Of a DNA stretch of 64,000 nucleotides, positions 24,240 through 34,300 are shown in pieces (the stretch's first letter is position 1; every line of letters begins with the position of its first letter). The stretch spans positions 1 to 64,000 of the forward strand of contig JASAND010013532.1 in the NCBI GenBank assembly GCA_030248195.1, written 5' to 3'. A program made the translations under genes and the position numbers. Below the pieces are notes generated by a model that was given only the letters and a program-made list of their open reading frames with translations, did not search any database and was not told the DNA's origin. Source of the DNA: Trissonchulus latispiculum. Lineage: Eukaryota > Nematoda > Enoplea > Enoplida > Ironidae.

Positions 24240-26527
24240 ACGGACACCGATTTTTTCGGTCTGACGGTTCGAAATGCTCATATCCATTAGCAATAATATT
24301 TCCACTAATAACTGAAGATTGAGATGGACTAAAGAATTGGTGATACCAAATTTTTAAGAGATTGCCGTTGGCTATTCTAGGGACAGTTGCTGACCACGTT
24401 CGATTTAGGATTAAAAGTACTCAATACGATGATGCTGCAAAGTAGGTGAAAATTGAAAATGCCGAAAATTACCTCATATGGGCATAATTTTCTTCATTGA
24501 GAGCGACATTAGGAATGGTTCCCGCACAAAATGCTGCAATGCCATATAAATGCAGCTATGAAGTTTTCTCAAGAAACCAATGAAGAAATAGATTTCCCTT
24601 TTTTGTATCAGATGCATTCCCGTCAATGCATAATGGTGGACAGCATGCAAAAAGGATGGAGGGCCGAGAAGAGAGCTGAGTTCCATGGCAGAAAGATTTC
24701 CTCTTCTTTTCTGTCTGGAAAAGTGCAATATTCAAATGTCATTGCGGCCATGTCAGGGTAAAACAAAAGGGCAGCACAAATGCAGATACAGTAAATAATA
24801 CAAGCAGAAATTTATTTTTTGGCCTTTGCTTTGCCGTCTGCGTCTGTTGCCGAAAATTCCAAATCTTTACTCTAACCATCCGACACACCCTCCGCCACCA
24901 ATGAATTGTCTGTCAGAATGAATTAGCAACTCTATTACCAAATTACTGTTTCATTCAGAAGTTGAGCAGTTTGAACTGAAAATAAAGTGTCTGCTGGGGC
25001 GACTTCTCCCACCCTGAACGCTAAGTTTGCCTACTTCATTCTATTTTGTTCTTTGTTTACTAGTGAACGCCATTAAGAAATATTGTGGCTCTACCTTTAT
25101 GGAAATTGGCCAAAGCAGGAATGCGCTCATAGAATATTTTATGAGGTAGTCCTAGCATAGCACGTGTACAGCTTTTATTCTGTTTTTGTACTTTGTACTA
25201 ACTGTTGGGGCAATGCGACTGATTTAGAAAGCTTTGTTTTTAACTTTTACATCTGGTTATAATAGAATTTTTCTTGCTCAAACAAACGCAATGCCCAAAA
25301 AATAAACCAAATGCCGTGGACTATCGAGGTAGAATTATTGAGATGAATCTGTGACTAAATTAAAAGCCAATTAATCCATTCAAAAATAAAGACTAAAGCT
25401 TTATCTTGTATACGGAGTACGGACCTTCCAGGCTGCAGTCAGGCATGCTAACCTTTAAACTACAGAGAAGAGACAGGAAAAATGAGTGGTGTTTTATGAT
25501 TGGTGATTTATGTGCAAATATGTTTTCTTGGAACGCTTCAATATTTTCGATTTACTGTTTCGATATGAGACAATCAAATACGTTTCGAAAAAGTCTAAAT
25601 TTCCATTTCTTAAAGAGGTCCTGAGAAAGCATTTACATACGTCTTTTCTCAAATGACTAGATATAATTAACTATCCACAATCCACATCATTCCACCAGCA
25701 TCTGAACATTTCATCGTAATTAGCTAGTTGAAATACTAGATTAATTTGGAGTGTGAAGACGTGAATTATTATTTGGTAGAGTTTGAGGATCTTTTGCGAA
25801 ACGTTTCATTCTAATGAAATAAAATCGTTCCTCCCTCCAACATTGTACTATTAGAATTTCAGCATTTCGGAAATTTAGGAGGTATTCTGATTATATAGAA
25901 GATAATTTTCTAATTTCAGCCTCCTTTCACATTTTAGCTACATAAGTTACGTTTAGCCTCTGCTAGAGTTGAAACGTTCAAACAAAAGTTCAACAAAATT
26001 AAGCTAACACTAAATTCTTTACACCAGAACCCCCCCCTCTCTTAGTCCTGATGGTGCCTAAGACCTGGATTTTATTACCTGTCCTCGTATATGTCCGTGA
26101 AAGCCTATATTTTCTGGTAGATCTGGCTCACATAAATTAACATTATTCGCTAAATGAATTTGTGGAGTAATAAATTGGACTTAGTCAATATGTGTGTGTT
26201 CAAATTAATTGAATTAGGAATTTTATGAAGTTGTCACCCCAGCAGCACTAGGGAACTGTTGTTTAGGTAAACAGCTTCTATATAAGAAGTAAGGCTTGTA
26301 TTAGACTTTCATTTGCTTTAGAGCGTGGGGTACTGGTTTAATGGAGGGTTTTGAGTCCAAGAAGACTCAAGATAGCATTAGACTCTAAGCTAACACATTT
26401 TTCAGTTAACGGTTTCGCTCCAGTCTTCTTCAATTTCCAATGGTCCAATCGGTAGAGACCATGGACAGTCGCATAAAACTGTGAACAACTGAACAGCTCA
26501 GTTTGAACACTAAATTCATCCATGAAA
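24240..26527. other. Intergenic, no gene recognised
   Basis: Open stretches on both strands at 24474-24761 and a 72-codon stretch at 25406-25624 show no domain motif or splice support. The 40-bp copy shared with the 23446-24239 element lies at 24552-24591. Confidence 0.35.
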
Positions 26528-27458
26528 CTAAAGTCTGACCAAAAAATGTAGAAAGCGAAATTGTTTTCTTTATATCTCAAAAACGCTTCAAGATAACTAC
26601 CATAAAGTATATATTCTCTGAACCGGACTGATGAGATCTTTCTTTTCGTGAAAAAAGTTTTTTGAAATTCCCCGTGCGATTTCAAAGGGCGCCGCTTTTA
26701 TATGTCCAGAAAGATTGGTACATGGTAATGCAACAATTTCCCCTATTTCAGGTGGTTTTTGCTAGTTGACACTGGCTCATGCGAATCAAGGCAGCAACAT
26801 CAAAGACGGCCAAAAACCACCTGAAATAAGGGAAATTGTTTGAAAAATCATTGCGGACGTAATATAAGTCGTAGCCACGAAAGCTTTATATCGTTGGAGT
26901 CACCTCAGATTGAACTTTGTGATAATGCTATTTTTACTCACTTTTGCTAGAATCGCTATACCGAAATTTTGGGTCAAAAAGTGGTATTTTGCGAAAAACT
27001 CGACTTTCAAATTTTGAAATACCACTTATATCAGGTCAAGGGTGATGTCTAGGCGGTCCTGAAAATCTAATCGAAAAATTTTTCCACTGAGCGAGTCACG
27101 AGTAATAGCCAGTCAAAGTCGAAAAAGCGGCAAAGATCAAAGGATTTTGAAAATCGAAAAAATTAAATAACTCACGCAATTTTCAACCAAAAAAAGTTGA
27201 AACTTGGTGTATAGGACTTTCAGGCAAGGGGAAAATTTTCTTGAAAAAATCGCGGCATTACCCTGTACCAATCTTTCTGGACATATAAAAGCGGCGCCCT
27301 TTGAAATCGCACGGGAAATTTCAAAAAATTTTTTTCACGAAAAGAAAGATCTCATCAGTCCGGTTCAGAAAATATATACTTTATGGTAGCTATCTTGAAG
27401 CGTTTTTGAGATATAAAGAAAACAATTTCGCTTTCTACATTTTTTGGTCAGACTTTAG
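26528..27458. mobile_element. Inverted-repeat element with ~200-bp arms
   Basis: The left arm (26528-26731) begins CTAAAGTCTGACCAAAAAAT and ends near GAAAGATTGGTACATGG. The right arm (27253-27458) is its inverse, over 90% identical by eye. Inside lies a second hairpin (26733-26760 against 26812-26840). The reading frame across each arm is open but has no domain motif, and the arms being mirror images makes a repeat the better explanation. Confidence 0.75.
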
Positions 27459-28234
27459 GTGACAGAGTTTTCTGTTACTGTTAGACCGTTGATTAGCGGT
27501 GTTTGAACGGTGCCTATTGCCTAATATATACTAATATTCTTCAAATGCATTATTAACCTAAACGTTTCCTATTGCTCTTACTCTTGCTTACTAACACAAT
27601 ATAACATATAACATAATATAGTAGGTATAACATACCTAGCAATTTTTCTGAACGGTGGGGATTTTGACAGAATTTTGAAATAGAGAAGTTTGGCAGGCCG
27701 TGCCCAAACACTAATTACTTCAGCCTGCAAAAGTTGATTCCGCATTTTTAACGATGTTATCTAATACTTTTAAAAATTTTAGCTTGTCAAACAAGTAAAA
27801 ATACTACGTGGATAACATTTTATTGTTTATTTAGCTAATATCACTATATAGTACTGATTCCAGCAGATATAATACCATGTGGTATGGCCTGGTGTCTGTA
27901 TTTCTGCAGACTATAATTCATCATTCTGTTTAGCTTGAATGTTGGAGACAAACGGCAGTACCTTCTAATGCATACCCCGTGCATAAATTAGACTTCTAAA
28001 TTTTATTGTAGCCAAGCTTATGTAACACACTGCATACCTATATCTGTTTAAACTTCATTTCAGATACGTCAATGTAAACCGTTGGGATCTAATTTGTATT
28101 ATTTTAACTACGTGATTTATTCCATGAAACATTTGCACTTTTCTGGACAAATCTAACATACTGCATATCTGCATGTTCATACTGAGCCTAATTGGTCACT
28201 GAAATTACTCCTACCACTTCTATTCTGTTTCTAT
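27459..28234. other. Upstream region of the globin gene
   Basis: AT-rich, with repeated ATAACATA words near 27600. No clear TATA-linked start could be fixed. Any 5' untranslated exon of the globin would lie here. Confidence 0.3.
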
Positions 28235-28951
28235 ATGCCAGTGCCTGGTCGGTTGGCGTTTATCAGCAAAATGGTCGACAACGGAACTGAGATCGGATCC
28301 CAGAAGCTGAGTGCCTTTCAGAAACGATTGCTCATCCAGACATGGGCTCATCTCTCTAAGGTCGGCGGAGGTGGGATAGGGAATGTGGTCTTTAAGAACT
28401 ATCTTGGCAAGAGGCCAGAGCTTCGACTGATGTTCACCAAGGCATCGGTTTGCAGTGGATTCGCTGGCGACTCAGCCAATCTTCTCTCCGATCATGGCAA
28501 AATGCTGAGCGACCTGCTGGATCAAACCATCAACAGTCTGGACTATTTGGAGGAGGTTTCCTCCGCAGCCGTGGAGTACGGTCGCCAGCACGCCCACCTG
28601 AACGGTCTGCAGTTCGACCAGGACATCTGGGATAAGTTCGGCGAAGTGATGCTGGAGACCATCACTCAGCTGGACTACATTCGAAAGCATCGAGAACTCG
28701 TCAAGGCTTGGATGATTCTGATTTCCTTTCTAACTGATCGATTTCGACAGGGCTACTCTGCCGGCGTTCGGAGACTGAATTTTCAGAGACATCGAGCCAT
28801 GTCCATGAATCCGGCCCTTTACGGAGGCCCCTCCTCGGACGGGGAGCCCCAGTCTCCCATCTGTCGGCAGAGTTTGTCACTTAGCGCTGAGGAAAGCGAC
28901 CATTCACTTTCACAGCATCAGGAAGTTGAAGCGGAGGTGGAAAAGAAATAA
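28235..28951 (+). CDS. Globin, single exon, C-terminal extension
   Basis: A 238-residue haem protein of the globin superfamily, binding O2 or another small ligand. The globin fold spans about residues 24-185: Trp37 at the A-helix position, Phe67 (RLMF) as the invariant CD1 Phe, His87 (SDHGKML) at distal E7, His119 (GRQHAHLNG) at proximal F8, and Trp159 in the H helix. A 24-residue lead precedes the fold, and a polar Ser/Glu-rich tail of about 50 residues (to VEAEVEKK) follows. No signal peptide is seen. There is no intron within the domain, unlike the classic two- or three-intron globins; a 5' exon is not excluded because the ATG sits just before an acceptor-like tatatgccag. ATTAAA at 29002-29007 may be the poly(A) signal. 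The base composition is richer in G/C than the flanks, as expected of coding DNA. Confidence 0.88.
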   Translation: MPVPGRLAFISKMVDNGTEIGSQKLSAFQKRLLIQTWAHLSKVGGGGIGNVVFKNYLGKRPELRLMFTKASVCSGFAGDSANLLSDHGKMLSDLLDQTINSLDYLEEVSSAAVEYGRQHAHLNGLQFDQDIWDKFGEVMLETITQLDYIRKHRELVKAWMILISFLTDRFRQGYSAGVRRLNFQRHRAMSMNPALYGGPSSDGEPQSPICRQSLSLSAEESDHSLSQHQEVEAEVEKK

Positions 28952-29001
28952 ACCTACCTAACAAATGTTTAATACATGTTGTTGACTAAGTTTGCTTACA
29001 A

Positions 29002-29007
29002 ATTAAA
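29002..29007 (+). terminator. Candidate poly(A) signal of the globin gene
   Basis: ATTAAA, 51 bases after the globin stop codon. It is a common variant of the cleavage signal. Inferred from position only. Confidence 0.4.
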
Positions 29008-29179
29008 ATGTATTTAGATAGTTAAGGAATCAGAAAAAAGTAAGTATTAATCATAGGGATGATACGGAACAGTGCGTGGACAGAACTTCCATACGCTCCG
29101 AAAGTGGTAGATCAGTGGTTGCTTCTTTAAGAAAGGGGACCAGCAAGTATGAAATAAGCAACGTTGCATATTCTTTAAA

Positions 29180-29338
29180 GAATGATAAATGAATGATAAA
29201 GATAAAATGAAAGAACGAACGAAACTAGGTTGTGTCAGTACAGAACCTGCGACCCAAAAAATTCGGGCCTGAGGTGGGGATCGAACCCAAAACCTATGTC
29301 GATCTAGGCAAACGCTCTGCCGATTGAGCTACTCAGGC
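29180..29338 (-). mobile_element. tRNA-derived SINE head
   Basis: On the minus strand, 29338-29267 folds as a 72-nt tRNA-like sequence: a perfect 7-bp acceptor stem (GCCTGAG/CTCAGGC), a D arm with an A-box (TAGCTCAATCGGCAGAGC), and a B-box (GGGTTCGATCCCC). The anticodon stem does not pair, so this is not a working tRNA. Downstream, non-tRNA sequence (CCGAATTTTTTGGGTCGCAG) continues to an AT-rich tail near 29180, as in a SINE. Confidence 0.65.
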
Positions 29339-29356
29339 ACAATTTAACCAAGCATA

Positions 29357-29393
29357 AGTTAGTAAGTTAGTAAGTAAGTAAGTTAGTTAGTAA
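29357..29393 (+). repeat. (GTTA/GTAA)n microsatellite
   Basis: Tandem GTTAGTAA-type tetranucleotides. Confidence 0.7.
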
Positions 29394-31270
29394 CAAAAAT
29401 TAAGAAAGTTGTAGTAAATTCTGGGGAAGCCGTAACTTTTTGTGCGCAATCTTTCATGTCATGTCTGCTTGACCATTGTCCAAATTTTCCATACCCCTCG
29501 CCCTTGACGGCAGGCCTTGTCCGGACTGGGGGGATTGGATTCCGTGTGTAACTATATACATATATAATTTAATAGTTTTTTCAGAAATTCTCGGTTAAAC
29601 TTGTAAAAAAGAAACCTTAAGTAATTTGTTAATTAGCCAGTCTGTTCACCAGTGATGTATTCGGCAAAAGAATAGAACATTAGCCTGTGTAAAGACAAAC
29701 GATTTCAGGTTCGATCTCTACTTGGTGCTCAAATTTTGTGACCCCATCCCATGAAGAAACGCAGTGGGATATTTCGGTTTGCTTTGCTTGTTCCACTGTT
29801 TTTATTGACAGGGCAGAATATTGGCTGCCAGGAAAGAATCAATGAGTTTACATGAATTTCAACTGATGAAATATTCGTATTATAAGCGGCTATATTCGCA
29901 ATACTGTTAAAATGCTTGAAAAAATTGAAATTAAATTACGACGACAAGCATCAATGCCTAAAGTATTTTTGAATTACACGTGCTGTATGTAGTAATAATT
30001 GTTTTTCTTTGGTTAAAAAGCAGATCTTATCTGCTCTGCTCACCCAGAACAACTCGATTTTATATTCCTCAACCTAAGCCATGTCGTTACGAATTGTTTT
30101 AATGCGGATTTTTGCAAACAGTTTTTGCACAGTAAGAATTACTCACTTGTAAAAAATTGCACCATTGTAACGCTATTAAAAACAACTTTCATCAGCAACA
30201 TTTTTATGAGCACAGTTTTTCTAGTCATACGGATATAATTCCATGCAATTGTGATATGCAACAAACACTCTTAATTATTCCGGGAAGACGTTGAAACTAT
30301 TTAACGTTAAAGTGCTTCGAAACTCAAAATTAACCATTTCTGGCTTACTTTTTATGCAAGTCTTTCTTTACTAGTTAAATTACTAGTTAAGTTTTCATGA
30401 AATGGTTGGTTAGTATTATTATGGTTGATTAATTAAATGTGCGAGCTGATGGAATTTATCTTCGTATCCGCGTAGGGCGTGGTGTGACTACATAAACTTT
30501 CGCAAGGTTTTGTAATGTTTAGTTACATATATACCAACTCGGAGTCAGAGTGCGGACGACTGAATTCTCATTATCAGATTTGCGTTTGTTTGAAAGTTCT
30601 CTCTACTTTTGGATGAAGTTTTTCTAGGTTAACGTTAAACGATGCAACGCGTGAGGTCCGCGGTTCAATTCCGGCGGGGTCAAACTTTACATGCACGACG
30701 TTTCAGAGCTTTCACTGGTTTTTGTGTCGTACGACGAATAGGAAAAGTGATAACCAGACATGTGCAGGAGGAAAAGTTTGGGGGGATGAACCGGCGACCG
30801 AAACATCCTGGTCTGGAAAGGTTGAAAACCTCTCAACCCCCCAAGCATATGTATGGCAATAACTGCATCCACAAATGGTTTGTTTTCTTCCAAAAGTAAA
30901 ATTTTGTTCAACGTCAGGCAAAGCAATCTCTCAAAAAATCTCAAACACCGTGATTGTACCTGTTCCCAGCTAAGCAAACCAATTCATGCAAAAATTGTTA
31001 ATTGACAAGAATAGCCCAAGCCAAGTTGTCGAATTTAATAAAGCTCAATGTTCTTCAAGGCACACAAATCGATATTATCGATATTCAAATTTCAACACTC
31101 ATCAAAACTTCGGGGTTGTCCCATACAGCATCAGGATGCTCGGACTATTTTTTAGCCTTAAAATATTGCTGAGAACCATAGCACTTTATTGCAACTTCGG
31201 TAAAGATGCCAAGTTGACGCGTGTTGAATTACGACAGAGGTTTACCTTAGTTCTTGCAAATATTTTCCTA
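29394..31270. other. Intergenic, upstream of the DEG/ENaC-type gene
   Basis: No exon recognised. Isolated Pol III B-box-like words occur at about 29705 (CAGGTTCGATCTC) and 30658 (GCGGTTCAATTCC). Each may mark a decayed SINE head, but no A-box or second copy supports it. A 77-bp stretch around 30780-30850 has C/G runs near CAACCCCCCAAGCATATG that recur loosely near 61600. Confidence 0.35.
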
Positions 31271-31282
31271 GGTGTATTCAGA

Positions 31283-31355
31283 ATGAATTTTGTGAGTGAA
31301 CGAGTCATCATATGCCTTCTTTGGTGGTATCTTTTTGTTTTCCATTCTTCGCATG
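31283..31355 (+). CDS. Exon 1: signal peptide or signal anchor
   Basis: It encodes MNFVSERVIICLLWWYLFVF followed by HSSH, and ends in phase 1 before GTAAGA. A basic n-region, an ~16-residue hydrophobic core and a small-residue site (SSHA across the junction) fit a cleavable signal peptide. The start was chosen because the ATG is 12 bases after an acceptor-like ttttcctag (31263-31271), and the hydrophobic core follows directly. The same frame is open upstream to 30986, so a longer cytosolic N-terminus is possible. In that case the segment would act as a membrane anchor, as DEG/ENaC helix 1 does. Confidence 0.6.
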
Positions 31356-34300
31356 GTAAGAGTTTAGTAAATAAACATTTATTGTGTAACTGTAGTTTTG
31401 TCTCGCTTTGAAAACCACAGGACAGTACAGCATTGTGACATTGAAAGTTCTCTAAAATTTAGTGTGGCAAAAGTCAATGGAAGTATAATCAACATCAAAT
31501 CAGACTGTGAATTCTTCTGAATTGGAAGGAGAGCGAAAGAGCTTTTCACAGCTGTTTATTCCCACCGAACGAAACTTAATTGGCTGTTAGCAACACCCTC
31601 TCCAAGCGATACCACTGTACTTTCTATAAAGGGGCTGTATGTAGTAAAGGATTACGGTAGGTTAAGCCTGGTCCCGATCCATTAACGCATTAAATTAACA
31701 TCCAAGCAGATTACTGAAACATTTTTCTTCCATTCTTGAAAAGGGAGGGGTATCCCGCAGCAAATCAGCTTTAAAAACAAATGGGAAGGAAATGTGCAGA
31801 TTCACTAAAAACTATCCCTCTACAATATCTAATATCACCTCACCGTTTTGCGAGGACTAAGTCGCCAACTGAAAATTAAATTGCTGCAGTTGCAGAGATT
31901 TGTTATTGAAGATTTTGGTTTAAAATTGGTCCCAGAGCCTCTGTAACCGAATCGCTCCTTATTTGCCAAAAACTAAAGGATCGTGCTTACAGTTTATAAA
32001 GCAGCTCTGTCACATCTCTGACTTGTAGGCTTCCTCCATCAACAGTTAACAGTATAGTCACGGGTCACGGGGTAGTTGCCTTGTCTGCTTCTACTACTTC
32101 TCAATATCTTTCCTTCTTCAACTTCATTGTCCTCTGAAAATATGCAGAAATCGCTTGGCGAAAATATAACTTTCTCGAATTCAAATTATGGATCGACAAT
32201 GTTCATCTTTCCCTTTGTAGGAAGTTTCCGAACTCAGTGCGCCATAATGCTAGACCAGCATTGATCAAGTAACAAATATTATCAAAATATCACACGATAG
32301 CAACAGTGAATCAGATGTCGCGTAACTCCTTAGCTTTTACACACTACAGAGTTCAGAGTGAATGGCGACGTGTGTTCGTCACATAGCCAATGATGGACGC
32401 AAGTCCGGCCTTGTTAAATGGGCCTTGAGTAATTGTGAAACTAATAATTCGGTGTCACCTATAACTCCACCCGGATCGGAAAGGAGGAAAACAAAATTGT
32501 GGCTGGACATAATCGGTGTAGCACCAACTTGGAATTGGGTATAGTATGTTTCGAACTTTCCTCTACATCCCCTCTTTCTTCGTCAACCCTTCCTATGTTC
32601 TGCGGTCTGAATCGTTGTTTGTTGATGTTGTTGTTGTTGTTTGAGGAGTATATTTTGGGACATCTTCATATTTTGGTCGTAGTGGCTGGCTTCTCACCGT
32701 TTTTTCTGAGAGTTCTTCTGAAAGGTTAAGGTAATTATGTAATTTGGATTGCATTTATTTATTTCATGCCACTTCTTTAACATAAGGATTTTTGTACGTT
32801 TTGGTTTTAGCGGCCGCATTGAAGAAAGGAAACAAAGAGATTGACTTGAGACAAGCTGAAGATTGTTCACCAACTGATCGAGCCATTTGTGTTTCGGAAT
32901 ACGCCCATGTGAATACCATCATGAATCTACTAAATCCCTTCGGTCAACCCAGGGACAACGATGGCGAGATGGATGCTTACGATCAACTTTGTCATGTGTA
33001 CAAAGATTTCCACGACTGTGTGGAGGAGCTAGCTCAGACGAAGCCTTGCATTTTTGATGACCCGTTGACTCAGTTTATCACAATCACAAATGTATGTCAG
33101 TGTATACATTTTGCGAAACTGGTAACGTATATACCGTCTAAAGTTGTAAATTGAACTGACACTACCCTTAAAACCGGAACCGCCACTGGGGAGTAGAGTG
33201 AGGTGGCTGGTGAAAAAATTAATAGCACAAGATAATGCTTACATCTTGATCTTATTATAATTCTGTTTCACCTCGAAAGGTTGAATTATTCCAAAATCCC
33301 AGATTTTACAACTGACAATCTACCGTTTTTAATTTAGAAGCTCAAGCTATTAAGGTTCATGAAACTAAACTGTCTATCTTTACTTTTTGTATTTCTAAAA
33401 TCTGCAGATCTAATCTAATCTAATCTAATCTAATCTAATCTGTAATCTAATCATTATAATAAAATCTAAAATTATTTAGTTGTATTTCAGCAGTTCCTGT
33501 GCGATGAGGAAGCCCATAATCTGGTCCGACAAAATATTGAGTGCATCCAGAGTTTGAGGCTGGAAAAGGATTCACTGGACGAGTGTTCACAGTTTCTGGA
33601 CGGACTGCAGGATCGACAGAAGATCGCCAGCATTCTGCAGGGAACGTCCGAGGAAGAAGTCTGCCCCCATATTATGGAGTTGGTTGATTTTGGAAGCTGT
33701 TTTGCCGACGCCATCGATCGAGTTTGTGACGAAGGAGCCAGACCGCTTGCTGACAGCATGCTGAAAATTACTGCTGAAGTTATTGACAGAGGAATGTGCG
33801 AACCTGGCATAAAGGAAACAAGTGAAACAGGTAGGCTAAATATGTATAAGTGAAGAGTTTAATGTACTGAAAAATTTAAAGTAGATTCTAATGAGCAAAT
33901 TCATGCTGAAAATTTCAGTAAAAGCGAGCTGCTGCTGCCCACAAACAGTAGGAACCGTGCCTTGTTGGTTTAGTGAAATTCAATAATACTTAATTATTAT
34001 TATACATGCCAAATGTAAAAGATTCCTTAAAGGCTAAAGGTTAACAGGTTCCATGTTCCAGCCTGGCAAATGTCTACCAACGTCGAAGTCAAGGTGTAAG
34101 AAAAAACGTACCATGGGGTTAGCAGGATGGGGTCTTATCTCGTTTACCCCCCCCCCAGTACTCAAAATCCTTAAAACTTGACCAAATGAGCTAAAATTTG
34201 GTGTGGGTATGTTTTCGACCACGCTGAGTTCAAATATCGCAAAATTTTTCGATTTCTAAGGGGGGACCAAGGGATACCGAAAAATGTTTTGTCTTCGATT

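Noticed and set aside
26338..26685. 115-codon frame on the minus strand
   Set aside because: Lies largely in one arm of an inverted-repeat element; no domain motif, and the mirrored arm is disrupted.
29267..29338. Functional tRNA on the minus strand
   Set aside because: Acceptor, D and T regions are good, but the anticodon stem does not pair and SINE-like sequence continues 3' of it.
33407..33450. CRISPR-like or telomere-like array
   Set aside because: A simple (AATCT)n microsatellite in an intron of a eukaryotic gene; no spacers.
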